Source: Vicia villosa
Taxonomy: Eukaryota > Streptophyta > Magnoliopsida > Fabales > Fabaceae
Length of the DNA stretch: 64,000 nt
Direction: 5' to 3'
Assembly (NCBI RefSeq): GCF_029867415.1
Contig: NW_026705909.1
Coordinates: 248,001 to 312,000 of the forward strand
Part shown: positions 33,660 through 46,546 of the stretch, piece by piece
Layout: every line of letters begins with the position of its first letter
How positions within the stretch are numbered: position 1 is the first letter of the stretch
Made by a program: the position numbers and the translations under genes
The notes under the pieces: generated by a model
The model's database searches: none
Seen by the model: the letters and a program-made list of their open reading frames with translations, nothing else
Told to the model about the DNA's origin: nothing

Positions 33660-36106
33660 TTATTGCATCCAAGTCTTGAACTCAGCATTTGTTTCATCTT
33701 GCTTTGCCAGACGAATGAACACAGTTGATTGATTCTGCTGAAGTTCCTTCAGAGTATCCAATACTATAGAATTTGAAGGGACAGCAGTTGGAGCAGAGGC
33801 TGGAACAGGTTGATCAGCAATAAGGTTCTCCTTGAACCAATCGAACAGCGTCTCCATGTCTCCAGTCAGAACTGCAAATTCCTTAGGAGCAACCAGAGGC
33901 TTCTTTGGAGTCCAGACTACCAGGGGCAGAGGATTATCAAGTTCCATATCATCAGAGTCCAATTCCATCTCATCAACAAACGGAGCTTCCTCCAGAGCCT
34001 TCCAGTTTACAATGGGGTGAAAATACTTCCCATCACCATACTCCAGAGCCAGTCCAGCAGGACCATGAGCAGCAGCAAGACAGTCATTCTGGAGAGCCAG
34101 AAAATCTGTTTGCACATCCTCAGAGAAAGCCTTCCAGAGCTTTCCAGCAGCCACATGATCCAGCTTGGAGTCATAGGCAACCTTCATATAATCTAACCCT
34201 GTCCGTACCTTATGTTCTTATAATTGAAAACACATATCAACAGAAGGTAGAGGTGGGGTAGTTCTGAGAATAGTTATTGGCTCTTATGGGTTGGAGATGA
34301 GACAGGGTTCAGAGGGTCTTTCAAACAGAATAGAAGAGTTTGAAGAGGATGAGAGGGGTGTAGATTCTGCTTCGTTGTCAGAGTCTAAGACTACAACAAT
34401 TGGTTCAAATAAAGGATTTTGGGGGGTAGGTGCAGAGGGGCGAGGTTTGTGAAAGAAGGAGTTAGATGATGTTGATGATGGTGATGATGGGTCAGAGAAG
34501 TTACAGTAAACGGGAATGTCAACTTCTGGTTGAGGATCAGATAATGGAGAGGTGGGTTGTGGTTGAGTTTCAGAAGGTGGAGGTTCAGAATGTGTGGGTT
34601 AAGCAGAGGAGAAAATGTTTTCATTTGGAAGAGGTGGGAAAATGGTGTTCAGAGGTTGGGGATTAAGAATGGGTTCAGAGGAATTGATAGGTTGTTTGCC
34701 TTTAGAGCGGATGGAAGCAGAAGTTTGAGATTTAGTGGATTATTTGGTGATTTTAGGTTGTTTTTCAGGTGATTGTTTTGGTTCAGAGTCATCATGAAGA
34801 ATAAAGGTATCTATATTCTCTATGCCATCTATTAGTTTCCCAAGAGCTTCAGATGATCTGGGTACCTTGAGGGGTTCACAGTTAGATTGATCAGAGGTAG
34901 GTTGATTTTGTGGTTGATGTTTTGTTGATATGTTATCAGAATTATTAACAAAAATAGGTACATACTCGGTTATATAAATACCTGAAGTCTTCTTCTTTTT
35001 CTTCAGAGGCTTCGAAGGACCATCTCCAGTGGACTTTCTTTTCTCCTTCTTCTTCTTCTTCTTAGATGGAGCATGATTATCTATGGTTGGAAGGACTCTG
35101 TCACTTAACCATGCTGGATCAAACCCTGAGCCATCTTTTAAACAAGATTCGAGATAGAAGAGAACTAAGTTGGGATGTTCATTCTTGAAGAAAAGCTCAA
35201 AGTCATCCAGAGCAGGAACCCTTTTGGACAGAATCTCATTTACCACTCTAGGAGGAGAGGTAATGTTCTGAATCAATTTCATTTTCTTCAGAGTGTGAGC
35301 ATTCATAGTGCTCCCACACGTTGCTTGCAGATCCTTAACAGTACCAGCGTCTAGCAGAGCTTGAACTATTCCAGTCTCTGTCAGAATGTCAGAAATTAGT
35401 CTTCTTAGAGGATGATGTTTCTTTTGATCTTCTGAGACTTCAGCCTTGGTGGTTTTCTAGAATCCTTCACATGATTCCACATGTGGATGAACAGAATGTA
35501 TGGAAGGTCCACCCTCTGGCCTTTCTCAATACAATACAGAATGTATTGTTGATCTTGATTGGTGTAATTTTGAGAGACAGAAGCCTTTCTGTGGTAGATA
35601 CATCCCAGAAGGATCTTGGCCCAAATTCTGTATGGAGGCTTCAGATCCTTAATATTTGTAGAACTCTCTCCAGAGGCGAAGATTTTAACATAAACAACAT
35701 CCCAGTCTGTTCTTCCTACAATTGCTCCAGCAGCACCAAAATATCCTTCCAGTTTCAACAATCTTCTGATTAGGTTTTCAGTAATAAAGATCTCTTTACC
35801 CAAAACGAAAGAGAGAATGGCTTTTGGGGTTTGGGTTGCGTGAATCCAAAATTCTGTCACCAATTCTGGGTAAACTGGTCCAATGAGTCGATCAAAGAAC
35901 ATTTCCCAGCCGTGAACTAACATATTGTTCTTGATATTGAAGTTGTGTTCTTGAAGATTATCAAAATCTACCATCGTTTCACCGAGAACTTCCAACTCTG
36001 TTGTAGGAATGAGACAGGTTTTCTGAGGAGGGTTAATTGTTGGTGGTTGTTGTTGTTGTGCTTGCTGAGAAGAAAATGAAGATTGTTGAACAAAAGACGA
36101 AGCCAT
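33660..36106 (-). pseudogene. Env-like third ORF of element D, broken
   Basis: Same position as the 558-codon ORF of element A. It starts at Met 36106 (MASSFVQQSS, Gln-rich leader), then VHGWEMFFDRLIGPVYPELV and EFWIHATQ, matching A. After a frameshift near 35430, 35306-34740 encodes a middle part with a Lys-rich stretch (SKKKKKKEKRK, KPLKKKKK) that could be a nuclear targeting signal and is absent from A. A third frame (34187-33660) gives the C-terminal part (WKAFSEDVQTDF..., AVLTGDMETLFDWFKENL, LKELQQNQSTV). At least two frame changes and a degenerate Pro/His-rich part lie between. A and D thus represent two variants of the ORF. Confidence 0.75.
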
Positions 36107-36624
36107 TGATGAACACTTGAGTTTTCTGGGATTTGAATTTTGGTAAAGACGAAATAGAGAGCAAAAATGCATAAACACAATGATGATGAAGGAGTGAAAA
36201 GAGAGAAAATGAAGATGAAATGAGTTTATAAAGACACGAATTTGAAAATGTAATGCAATGAGATTCTAAATGCAACGGTTACAGAATATGAATCAATTAC
36301 AATTAATGTTGAAAGACGTTAGTGGAGGATAGCGTGAGATTTGAAAAGATTTTGCACAGTTACCTAGGGCGGCGTCTCATCAACTGCACGCATGCTTGTC
36401 CCTTCAAAATGAGTGAACACGTGGTCATCATCTTAGGATAGCTGGTGACATCTGTTTTGCTTTAACAGAAGTTCTGAGTCATACTTAGACACATGAAACG
36501 TTAGTGATAACAGATTCAGAGTATCCATATGAACATATATAATGAGAACATCTGATAGGTAAAATAAGCCAATAAATAGAGCATAATCTTCAGACTAATC
36601 CACATATCAGATCATCTCAAAACT
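36107..36624 (-). other. Spacer between RNase H and env-like ORF in element D
   Basis: Non-coding. Shares GCACAGTTACCTAGGGCGGC and the GAACACGTGGTC motif with the matching spacer of element A. Confidence 0.5.
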
Positions 36625-38157
36625 TCATTCTGGGCATAAATCCATACTGATGTTCTTCAGAATGAACTTAAACCTATTTTCAGCAAGGGGTTTTGTAAAG
36701 ATATCAGCCCATTGATGGTCTGTATCTATAAAGTTTAGAGAAAGAACACCCTTCTGAACATAATCCCTAATGAAGTGATGTTTAATCTCTATATGTTTAG
36801 CTTTAGAATGTAAAATAGGATTTTTAGATAAACAAATAGCAGAAGTATTATAATAGAATATAGGAATGTTACTCTCATATATCTGATAATCTTCTAGCTG
36901 ACTTTTCATCCAGAGCATCGGTGTACTACATCCAGTAGCAGCTACATATTCTGCTTCTGTTGTAGAGAGTGCAATTGTTGCTTGCTTCTTGCTGTACCAG
37001 GAGATCAGGTTACTTCCCAGAAACTGACAGCTTCCCGAAGTACTTTTCCTTTCAACTCTATCTCCAGCGTAATCAACATCACAATATCCTACTAAGTTGT
37101 ATTCTTCAGATCTTCTGTAGACTAAACCAACATTAGTAGTACCTTTCAGATACCTAAGAATTCTCTTAACAGCAGTTAAGTGAGTTTCTCTAGGATCTAA
37201 TTGGAATCTAGCACACAAGCAAACACTGAATAAAATATCAGGTCTAGAAGCAGTCAGATAGAGAAGAGATCCTATCATACCTCTGTAGATCTTCTGATCT
37301 ACCTTCTTGCTTACCTCATCCTTACCTAAAACGCAAGTTGGATGCATTGGTGTTTTTGCTTCTTTACTTTCAGATAGTCTAAACTTCTTCAGAAGTTCTT
37401 TGACATACTTAGTCGGATGAACATAGGTTCCTTCAGAAGTTTGGTTGATCTGAATGCCTAGGAAATATTTGAGTTCTCCCATCATGCTCATCTCAAATTC
37501 TGCCTGCATAGACTTAGCAAATTCCTTTCCAAGAGTAGAATTAGATGTTCCAAAAATAATATCATCAACATAAATATGACAAATTAAAATATCCTTTTTA
37601 CAGGTTTTACAGAAGTGAGTTGTGTCTACTTTTCCTCTAGTGAAACCATTATCCAGAAGGAAAGAACTTAATCTTTCATACCAAGCTCTGGGAGCTTGCT
37701 TCAAACCGTATAATGATTTCTTTAGTTTAAAGACATGTTCTGGAGACTTAGAGTCTTCAAAACCAGGAGGTTGGTGAACATATACTTCTTCATCTATATA
37801 ACCATTTAAAACGGCACTCTTAACATCCATATGATAAAGAGTGATGTTATTCTAAGTGGCAAAAGAAATTAATAATCTAATAGATTCTAACCTGGCCACT
37901 AGTGCAAAGGTTTCAGTATAGTCAATACCTTCTTGCTGACTATAGCCCTGAGCAACCAGTCTGGCTTTGCTTCTGATCACTTCACCTTTCTCATTTAGCT
38001 TATTTCTGAATATCCATTTTTGTTCCAATAATATTGAATCCTTTAGGTCTTAGAACCATATCCCAAACATCATTCCTTGTAAACTGATTTAACTCTTCTT
38101 GCATAGCAATAATCCAGCCAGTATCTTCCAGAGCTTTATCAACAGAAGTTGGCTCAG
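36625..38157 (-). pseudogene. pol of element D: RT and RNase H
   Basis: The 401-codon open frame from 37830 has MDVKSAVLNGYIDEEVYVHQ, SLYGLKQAPRAWYERL, HIYVDDIIFGTS (intact YVDD), MMGELKYFLGIQINQ, GYCDVDYAGD, LSTTEAEYVAAT and ends ISMDLCPE*. In RNase H the motif expected as FCDN reads FYYN, so a catalytic Asp is lost. Upstream to 38157 the RT start ([35 protein letters not shown]) is readable but broken by a frameshift near 38025 and a stop near 37855. Confidence 0.88.
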
Positions 38158-38290
38158 AGAACACCCAAAGCTACCAAGATGATCACCTAAATTATTGCGG
38201 AAAATTCTGCCGCAAGCAACAAGCAAAGGTGTACCACCAAAATCCAGGTCAAACCTTAATCCAACCTCATTGAGGAGGCGTCTATAAGAC
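38158..38290 (-). pseudogene. LINE-type RNase H fragment
   Basis: On the minus strand DLDFGGTPLLVACGRIFRNN followed by LGDHLGSF resembles the plant LINE-associated RNase H pattern (DGA..G.P..AACGGIFR...G..LG.F), with the first Asp region altered. Very short and isolated, joined directly to the truncated end of element D. Confidence 0.5.
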
Positions 38291-39125
38291 TTCTAAAACA
38301 ATCGACGGACAAGGCGGATGGAATAAAACCTTGAACTTTTTAAGTAACACAAAGTCTTAAGCATTTGTTAGGCACAAATTGCTTATTAAAATTTAAAAAA
38401 AATAAAAAAACACTAACTATCCTAAGCATTTGTAAGTATTGCTTGAAGATTCTCAAATAATTGTAGAGATAAAACTCATGAAAAATTCATAGATTTTGTT
38501 AGTGACTCATATATTTTAATACTTATTTAAAACTCAAAGTAATAAAGATAATATGTCTATGAAACAAATTATATTAAGATTTTTTTATTTTTTAGAATTT
38601 AATTGTATATATTTTATTTAATAATAGTTTTAAATACAATGAAAAATAAAATAAACATATAGGCAAACCAAAAATATAAATTATATTTTTCTTTTTTTTT
38701 TTAAGATATAAGTTTAAACAGTTTTTAAATTCAATAAAAAATATACAAAATGTGCTATTTTTAACATGATATCCTTATGAATTAATTTATTTAGTGTGTC
38801 GGTCCCTATTTTTGGAATTAAATATAATTTTAATAAAATATTTAATTTGCTGAAAATAAGAAGACTAAATAAGTCTTAATAAAATGTGTAGTTTTGGTGA
38901 AAATTTATAAACTATTTTGTATAGTTAGACTCCTATTAAAAAAAATTTAGTTTTGATTTTCATTAAGAGCCAAATTTTTATTTCCAATTCTTTTTAAATG
39001 TTTATTTCATGAGAAATCCTAATTATTACATCATGATTCCACATTTTCTCTCACCTATTAACAATGATACATAAAAAAATTGTTATAAGAGCAATTCAAG
39101 AACATTTTTACAAATTAAAACAACA
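38291..39125. other. AT-rich spacer, pectinesterase-array sequence
   Basis: No gene. From about 38700 it matches the intron/upstream part of the array units (TTAACATGATATCCTTATGA, AAGAGCCAAATTTTTATTTC) and includes the unit-start motif at 39034. Confidence 0.6.
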
Positions 39126-40500
39126 ATGGCTTTTATCTACACTAACATTGTGATCACCATACTTCTACTATTTGCCACTACATGTTATGTTGCTGATGCC
39201 TCTAGTCTCACTATGAGTCTAGAGTGTCTTAATGTTAACTCTGTTTACTATATTGTCTCACTGAAGGAGTTGGGAGATAAGATGAGCCATACAAGCTATA
39301 TGTTGTTTGAGCGCAAGAATATTAGGAATGAGAGTCTTATTTCATCATGCATTAACCTGTTTTAGTTGTCCAAAGAAGAACTTGGCGTGTGTGTCTCCTC
39401 TGTTGAAAGTCTTAAAGATATAACTTTTATTCACTCTATCATTCTATGTCTTATTGAAAACTTGCTTATGTGTGTATGCTTCCCTGGATATGTTATTATC
39501 ATCATCATAAGTTTTGCTTGTTAGAATTTGTTCAATGAATTAGTTTTTGTAGTATTTATTAGGCTAAAATAGAGTTTGAAATGCATTTGGATATAACTTA
39601 GACTTATATGATACTCTAGTGTCACAAGTTATACAAAAGCATAACTCAAAAAGTTTATTCATTTACAAACCAATTTTCATCACCGACAAAATCCACAACT
39701 AAATATTATAGCAACCAAGAAAGATGTAGAATTATCAATGTGTATATAATCATAAATTTGGTTATCATGTGAGGGTCCTAACCATGTGGGCACCACCAAT
39801 TCAGCTACCTTTAGTAAGATATTTTACAAGCTTCTACTTTTCTATTTTGCCATGTTCTACTCTATTTTATTTTATATGATTCCATAAAATTATATTTCAC
39901 AAAAAGTACTGTGTAAATTTATTTGTTTGTGTTGTCTGTTAGTTTCTCTGATATTTTTCATGGTTTTCTGAAGGTGTCTTAGGTAATGGAATTATTGCAC
40001 ATGATATGTCCTTCGAGAACACTGCAGGAGCCGTAAACAGACACGCTGTGGCATTATATTCATACTCAAACCAATTTGTCTTTTATCGATGTGGAATTTC
40101 CAGCTACCATGATAGTTCGTATGCTGACTCCGGTCGCCAATACTATAGGGAGTGTAGAATCCGCGCTAGTGAGGATTTTATATTTGGCAGAGCCGCTGTG
40201 GTGTTTCCGTACTGTCAAATATTGGTTAAAAAAAGGTCAACCAACCAGAATCCCATCACGACCCAGGGTGGACCATTGGGTAACCAAATTACTTTTGGTT
40301 TCACTTTCCAGTTTTGCAACATCTTAGCCAATTCGGATCTTATTTCACATCTTCACTCGATTCAGACGTATCTAGGAAGACCCTGGCAAGCTTAACCCAG
40401 AACCATCTTCATGGAATGTCACTTAGGTGAGGTGGTAGATGCTAAAGGATGGCTGGAGTGAGGTGGCACCGACGATGCACAAGATACACTTTATTATGTT
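39126..40500 (+). pseudogene. Pectinesterase (PMEI-PME) pseudogene, best-preserved copy
   Basis: Plant pectin methylesterase removes methyl groups from wall pectin. Exon 1 (39126) has an intact start MAFIYTNIVITILLLFATTC (signal peptide) and a PMEI-like part (SLKELGDKMSHTSYM, SCINLF) but meets TAG at 39363 where sister copies have GAG. After intron-like sequence, 39974-40395 encodes the catalytic domain: IIAHDMSFENTAG, FYRCGISSYHDSSYADSGRQ (usually GYQDTLY), EDFIFGRAAVVF (active-site DFIFG kept), TYLGRPWQA then TAA, and ECHLGEVVDAKGWLE followed by a stop. The first half of the catalytic domain is missing. The last exon is cut at TLYYV by chromovirus J. Confidence 0.82.
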
Positions 40501-41549
40501 TGACATCATTATTTCATCGATCTAATCAATGCCACAAATGGCTTAACAAATTCAAAATAACATAAAACAAGAAATGAGAAACAAAGGACAACCCATTCCC
40601 CAATGTTACATATCATAGCGACTCCTCTAAGACCCGAATAGAAAGTAACTAAGGAAACATTTAAGTCATCCTATAACTTAAGCAACTACTCCACAGGAGC
40701 AAATACAACACAATAAACAAAAGAAGTGGGAATACACTAAAAAATGTTGGTGGTGTAAAACAAAGCATGGGTAGATTAATCGCATGATCATCATATACAC
40801 ACGTTATTCACGACAAATCACCATCTCACATCAAGCATTCTCAACCAATCAACAACACTATGAAATAACGGTTACATATGCAAACACATATGCAAATGTA
40901 CTCCACAAGTGACCCTAATGCAAGAGGTACCATTTATAGACGACACATGCCCATATTTGCTCCTGATTCCCTCTTAGAATCAAAGCACACCAAAATCGCT
41001 ATTAATCACCTTATAGTAACGCTTCACCAATCCCTCAATGGAATTAGCTACTCGCTCCCGATCCACACCATCGGACCATAGCACACCAAACTGAACTGAA
41101 GTTAATACACCATGAATTCATAAATTTCAACGACAGCATGCAATTATACACATGCATTATTGTCCCCTCTTCAGCCCGTGGACATCACCAACAATATCAC
41201 CACCATAATTTAATATGCACATATTAATCAGTAGAGCATCACCAAAACTCAACAACAATCATAATTTGCACATAATACACATACCAATATAATTCATTTA
41301 TTTAATTGTGCAATGATTGATTCATCATCACCACTAATTAATATTTTCTCACCATTTATCACTGTCGCGCCCTCGGTTTTTTGCCATACCTCTCGCGGAG
41401 AGATACGCGAACTGACTCTTTTTTGTTTCTGCTTTTGTATTTGAAAATCAGAGAGTCGCCACCGACCTTTTATTTTATCCAATTAAGGAAAGGTTTATAA
41501 AAGAAACAGAAAAAAGACCTTTAAGAAATTCTGGGTAAGGGGGTAGGTT

Positions 41550-41581
41550 ATACAAAGGGAAGGTGTTAGCACCCTTTGTAT
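41550..41581 (-). other. U5 hairpin B of LTR I
   Basis: A perfect 10-bp stem ATACAAAGGG / CCCTTTGTAT around the loop TGCTAACACCTT (element strand). The loop matches G and H, while the outer stem is different in sequence and still fully paired. Confidence 0.65.
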
Positions 41582-43614
41582 CCATGGTTATCCATGGGCT
41601 CTTTAATTTGCTTAGCTCACTTGTTTTCAATTACTTTTCTATTACCTTGAAATGCTCGTATGTGGTTTCAAATACCTTTGTAAATTGACTTTGTAATGAT
41701 CCTTGTGCGGATGTATACAAAGTGTTTTTATCTTTCAAAAGATGTTTTTGAAAAAAGAACGTTAACTTCGTAATGATCCTTGTTTGGATATATACAAAGT
41801 ATTGTCTTTTTGAAAGTATTATTTTGAAAAAACAATGATATATGAGAGATTTGTTTGTTTTGATTTGAGCAAGCAAATTAGGAGGTCTACCCTGAGTTAT
41901 AAGGTCTTTATCCTATTTCCTTTAAAAATCTATCCTTTCACCGGATATAAACAAAAGTTCGATTTTGTACTCGAAACAGTAGAATTTGATTTTGATTTTG
42001 AAAAGAGTAAAAGAGGGATTACCCTAAGAGGTGCAAGTGTGATTGTGTTTTGATTCATATATTTTATCTTTGAAGTTAGTGATCTAACGATTCAATTTTA
42101 ACCTTTGGCATACACGCAGTTTTATATGTGCTGGTATTTAAAATGCGGAAATGTAAAATGCAGAAAGTAAATCTACGCTATTACATCGATTTTTGCGGGA
42201 AATGTAAACTACGCTATTTACATGAGTTTGACAACCTATACACTTGATCTAGGAATTTAAAGTGCAAGAAAATAAAAGAAGTGTTTTTGGATTTTTTATG
42301 ATTGATTTTAATTATAATTAATGCATGATTAATTTAATTAAAATGAGGAAAAGATGGAAATAAAATTTAAACCTAAAAATTAAGTTTAAAATATGTTCAA
42401 AATGCTTGTTAATTAATTTTAAAACAAAAACTAATTTTTTTTAGAATTTTTGAATTTGATTTGAAATTTATTAAGTTAATTAACACGTAATTATACAAAT
42501 AATTATACAAATAATTAAAACTTAAAGAGAAAATTATCCTAAATATGTACAAAATTAGTTTATAATATATAAACAATATTTAATATAAAGAACAATTTTT
42601 TTTATGATTTTTTGATTGGTTAAGATAATTAAAAGGTAAATATATGCATATTATCTAATTAATTATACAAAATATTTAAATTATGAAGAAAAATAAAATA
42701 TTTTTATATCAGAAAATAAAATATTATTTTAGAAGCCTAAAAATATTTTTTGTGTATTTTTGGATATTTAAAACTATTTTTAATTAATTTTATGAAGAAA
42801 TTAAAATAAAATAGAAAATATAAAGATGATAATCAGATGTGGTAATTAAATAAAGTCCATGGTATGGGGCTTCATTCTGATGCGTTGGATTGATGAGTGG
42901 ACGGATCTGATGGTCAACAGCATGAGGGACCATAGCACGTGACGCACCTGGAAAACACTGAATCCGTTAGTTTAAAAACACGCGCGCGTCCTCCAGCCAA
43001 TCAGAGGACGCCACGCATCATCTTCTTCCTCAGGATGGGGCTTTTACACCTTTCATTTGCAGGTGGTGTAAAAACTCTAACCTTTTACACCTGTTGGAAA
43101 TAGCGAATACAAGCAAACAACAATATAAATTTGGCGCGATGCCATCATTTAGTTCGTCTTGTTCACGCGAGTTTAATGGTACTATTTAGAGCTTGTAATT
43201 TTGCATGAATTGTAAAGCCCTAAATTTGAAAGTAAGAACCCTAAAATGGTGGTTCGTCGTATAGGTGTTCAAACTTCAATTAAGTTTCCAGAAATGATTA
43301 GGACCTCAAACTAAACTTAAATATGAGTCTACATCTTGTTAAATATGCATGTGTTATGAGATTTTGGTGAGTTTTATTTCGAGCAAACCGTGAGGTCTTG
43401 TGGTCGTATCTGGATGTTCCAAGGCTTGCAACTGATCTGGTTATGTTCAATGATACTTGAGGATTGTGTTTAAGTGTTTGGTTTGAATTGAAACAAGCTA
43501 GAATGTAAAATTCGAATTTTAAATTTCCTTGAAAAAAAACAAGTTGATACAAGTATGTTACAAGCTATGCTTAGGTTCTGAACTTGTCTCTCCTTCTACT
43601 GAAGTGTTATAGCT

Positions 43615-43624
43615 CTTATATAAG
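43615..43624 (-). promoter_or_regulatory. TATA-like box of solo LTR I
   Basis: CTTATATAAG, palindromic, about 1.5 kb from the LTR start on the minus strand. Confidence 0.4.
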
Positions 43625-46017
43625 CATTGAAGTGCTTAAGAACTAAGCTAGAAAGCATTAAGTGCTTTTGTTGAATTCTTGACTTTTTCAACACATGTGG
43701 CTTTGCATTTAAGCTACCATGGCTTGACTTTCCACTCTCCTTATGCTGTACTTGGCTTGGGGAAGAGTTTTTGATTGATTCCTTGATGAGTCATGCTTAG
43801 AAACTAAGCCAAGCATTATCCTTCCATTTTCCATTTTCAATTTAACTTTAAATGGGATAAAATTAAACCAAAAATGAATAAAAATGATGTGGGCTTTGTC
43901 TTGGTCGTGGGAGGCCCATTATATCATGGGAAATATGTTTGAACTATGAAAACTTGGCCCCATTTGGAAAAAATACATTTTTGATCAATGTTGGTTTTAT
44001 GCATTTTCCCAAAATTTAGCCAACTTCAACAAGGTGTAAATCCCTCAATTTTTGTCATATGAAGGAGATCTTTCACTTTTTGGAAACCTCAAAGAGTCCT
44101 CTAACCAATTTCTTTGGTCTCATGTCAAAATGATTTTTGATGCTCCTTGTGTGTCCTTTTGAAAAAAGTGACTTTTTGTTGACTTTGAAAATGACCTGTA
44201 ATGTCTTGGTTCATATTTTTCAAATGGTGAACCTAATGACCATGGGACCAATTGCATTTGAAAGATAATTGAATTTACTTCAAAATGAGCTTTGGTTTGA
44301 ATTTTTTAGATGAAGGATGAGAGAGTTATGACCAGTCAAAGTTCAGTTGACTTTTTAGGAGAAAACCCTAGTTTTGAAACTTAGTGTTTTGTTGATTTTT
44401 GATCTTTCCTTGATGAATTATGATCATCCAATGATCAAATGATGAATCCTTTGACAAAATATGGACTTTGACAAAAAATTTCATTTTTGACTGTCTGTTG
44501 ACTTTTTTGGTCAAACGGGTCGTCTGTTGACTGTTTGAGCTGCTGACTGTGCGTCTGAGTGAATTGAAGTTTGAAAATTTGTATGATGGTACTTTGAGAT
44601 ATATGGAGATCCATGAAATCCATTTGAGGTCTCAAAAACTTGTTTCTCCTGAAAAAACAAGAAAACCCTAGTTAGGGGCTGTTTGTGTAGGAGACAGTTA
44701 AGCGTACCTGATTTTTGTGCAGTGCTGAGTCTCTGCTAATCATGTGATATTCAGAAGACTTCTAGGAAAAAAATCTTGGAGTTTTGAAATGCAAAAGTTT
44801 GATTTGATTGATGGTACAAGACACGGAGAATTGCACTGTCAGCGGTTTTGACTGTCAACTGACAGTACAGTCTGAATCCCAGACTCTGCGCCTGCAAAAG
44901 ATTTATCTCTGTACCAATTGTGTCAGTACTACTTATCTGTAAACAGCATGTGTGAAGTAATAAACAGTAATTGGCGTTTGCGTAAGAATAAATTCAACAG
45001 CGAGCCAAAATACTGTATAAGAAAAATTCTAAAAACTAAGTATTTCATATGTCAGGATATTTATGAAATAAAAATCCATGATTATATGAAACTCCTAATT
45101 TTTAAATTGGAGTTTTTGAAAAAAGATGCGGGAAAATTTTGGGGTATAACAATCACCAAATAGTAATTCAACATCTCCTTCATGCAAAACCAGACAAGCA
45201 AATTTGAACCGAAAACTCAGAATGTTCAAATGACACGATGACACCCTTTTCGGGCTCGTGACACCATGGTCGTCACCTGGATGACGCTCGTCCCCCACTT
45301 TGCACTCAATTCGTCACCCACCATGATGATTGACTTGAGAAACCAATATTGGGGACCATGATAGACTCCTTGTCAGGTAGTTGACGATCGTTACTGCCTT
45401 CGACGACATGACGATCTGGTCGTCAGACGGGTGACGACCGTCACCCTGATTCAAAAGGCAGAATTACGTTTTCTGTCATAGGAGCTATATGGAAGCTCCG
45501 ATTTTGGCCTCTAACCCTCCCCCTAATTCAACCAGAAACATCTTATATACATTATCATATTCCTATTTCATCATTTAATCATTGATTACACACTTTAATT
45601 CATCAATTCATCATGAATTCACCATTAACATCAAAACACCAAAACATATCACATTCACCACTAACATCAATATTCATCCCAACAATCATCATGTAAATCC
45701 CAGCAATTGATAGAAACAAAAAGTAATAACCAACAATGATATAAGTATAATTTCATCATCAAAACACATAAAACATTATGATTACAACAACGGAGCAGTA
45801 AAACTTATTATAGAGTAAGGATCTCTCCCTACCCCGTTATGTTAAACACCCATAAAAGAGCAATATCCTCCCTTACCTTAGATTTTCCAGTAGCAAGTTC
45901 TCTAATCAAAGTTGGTTCTTCTCTCCTTAAGCCTTAGACTTGTTCTTCTTAAACTTTCTCTTCAACCTCTTATTTTGCACGTACTTTAAAAACTTCTCCC
46001 AACTCTCCCCACTTTTC

Positions 46018-46025
46018 TATTTATA
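46018..46025 (-). promoter_or_regulatory. TATA box of chromovirus J LTR
   Basis: TATAAATA on the element strand, about 340 bp from the LTR start. Confidence 0.45.
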
Positions 46026-46394
46026 ATAAAACCTAATTCTCTCATTCGGGTTATTCTTTTTCTACCCGTAATTATTTCAATATTCTTTTCCTTGCCCTTT
46101 ATTCGACTACTAACTCATATTTTCTGTTTAATTTTAATTACAAAATAATTTCTATCATAAAGCCACCAATTTCTATATTTATTTTAATTGATTAAATTAA
46201 CTAATAATATAATTACTTCTAGTTATTCTACCAATTCTCAAATGCTTTCACTACACCTCATCATCTCCCCCAAATAATATCACCAATATAAACAAATAAA
46301 TACCAAATAACTAAATATAACAACTATAGACTCAATTAAAATAATTACGAAGAGCGGGGGGGTACAACTATCCCCTACTTAGAGAATCTTCACC

Positions 46395-46546
46395 CTTGAA
46401 AATTACCTGAAGGAAAAAGAGTCGGATACAACTCCCTCATTTGATTATCTAGTTCCTACATCATGCTTCCACCAGTAAGTACTCCCCACACCACATTTAC
46501 CAACGCAGTCTCCTTGGCTCTCAAGTGCTTTACTTCACGATCCTAT
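46395..46546 (-). pseudogene. Chromovirus pol C-terminus (chromodomain region)
   Basis: Minus-strand reading DREVKHLRAKETALVNVVW, then ELDNQMRELYPTLFPSGNF, fits the chromodomain-like tail of Tekay/Del-type Ty3/gypsy integrases (LDR..K.LR.K.IPLVKV.W.....EEATWE.E..MR..YP.LF). A TAG replaces the Trp codon of the ATWE motif. Such tails are thought to guide integration into heterochromatin. Only the last 50 codons remain. Confidence 0.72.

Larger units (their letters stand above)
31830..38157 (-). mobile_element. Copia element D (SIRE-type), 5'-truncated
   Basis: Only the 3' half is present: part of RT, RNase H, a broken env-like ORF, polypurine tract and 3' LTR, in the same order as element A. 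At 38157 it stops inside the linker before RT and meets a LINE fragment. gag, protease, integrase and the 5' LTR are absent. It lies inside the pectinesterase array, which continues on the other side. Confidence 0.88.
41363..45151 (-). mobile_element. Solo LTR I of an Ogre/Tat-like gypsy element
   Basis: 3789 bp. On the minus strand it begins TGTTATACCCCAAAATTTTC and ends GAGGGCGCGACA, flanked by ATCAC (41358-41362, 45152-45156). U5 hairpin B lies at 41581-41550 and the PBS-like TGGCGACTCT at 41461-41452. TATA-like CTTATATAAG at 43624-43615. No internal region, hence a solo LTR. No coding frames. Confidence 0.88.
40501..46366 (-). repeat. 3' LTR of chromovirus J, split by solo LTR I
   Basis: The pieces 40501-41362 and 45152-46366 are rejoined by the ATCAC duplication. 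TATA box TTATAAATAG at 46025-46018 on the element strand. No coding frames. The family name is an inference from the neighbouring chromodomain. Confidence 0.65.
40501..46546 (-). mobile_element. Ty3/gypsy chromovirus J: 3' end of pol plus 3' LTR
   Basis: Minus strand. A chromodomain-like pol end (46546-46395), a purine tract AAGTAGGGGATAGT, then an LTR TGTACCCCCC...ATGATGTCA (46366-40501). The LTR is 2072 bp once solo LTR I and its duplication are removed, a plausible size for Tekay/Del-type chromoviruses. It is cut upstream by copia element E and inserted in the last exon of the pectinesterase pseudogene. No 5' part in the window. Confidence 0.72.

Noticed and set aside
34391..34624. His-rich frame with a run of histidines
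   Set aside because: It lies in the degenerate middle of the env-like ORF of element D, out of frame with the recognisable flanking parts, and arises from GATGATG-type simple sequence.
43298..43552. 84-codon minus-strand frame
   Set aside because: Inside solo LTR I, no domain, ordinary length for chance.
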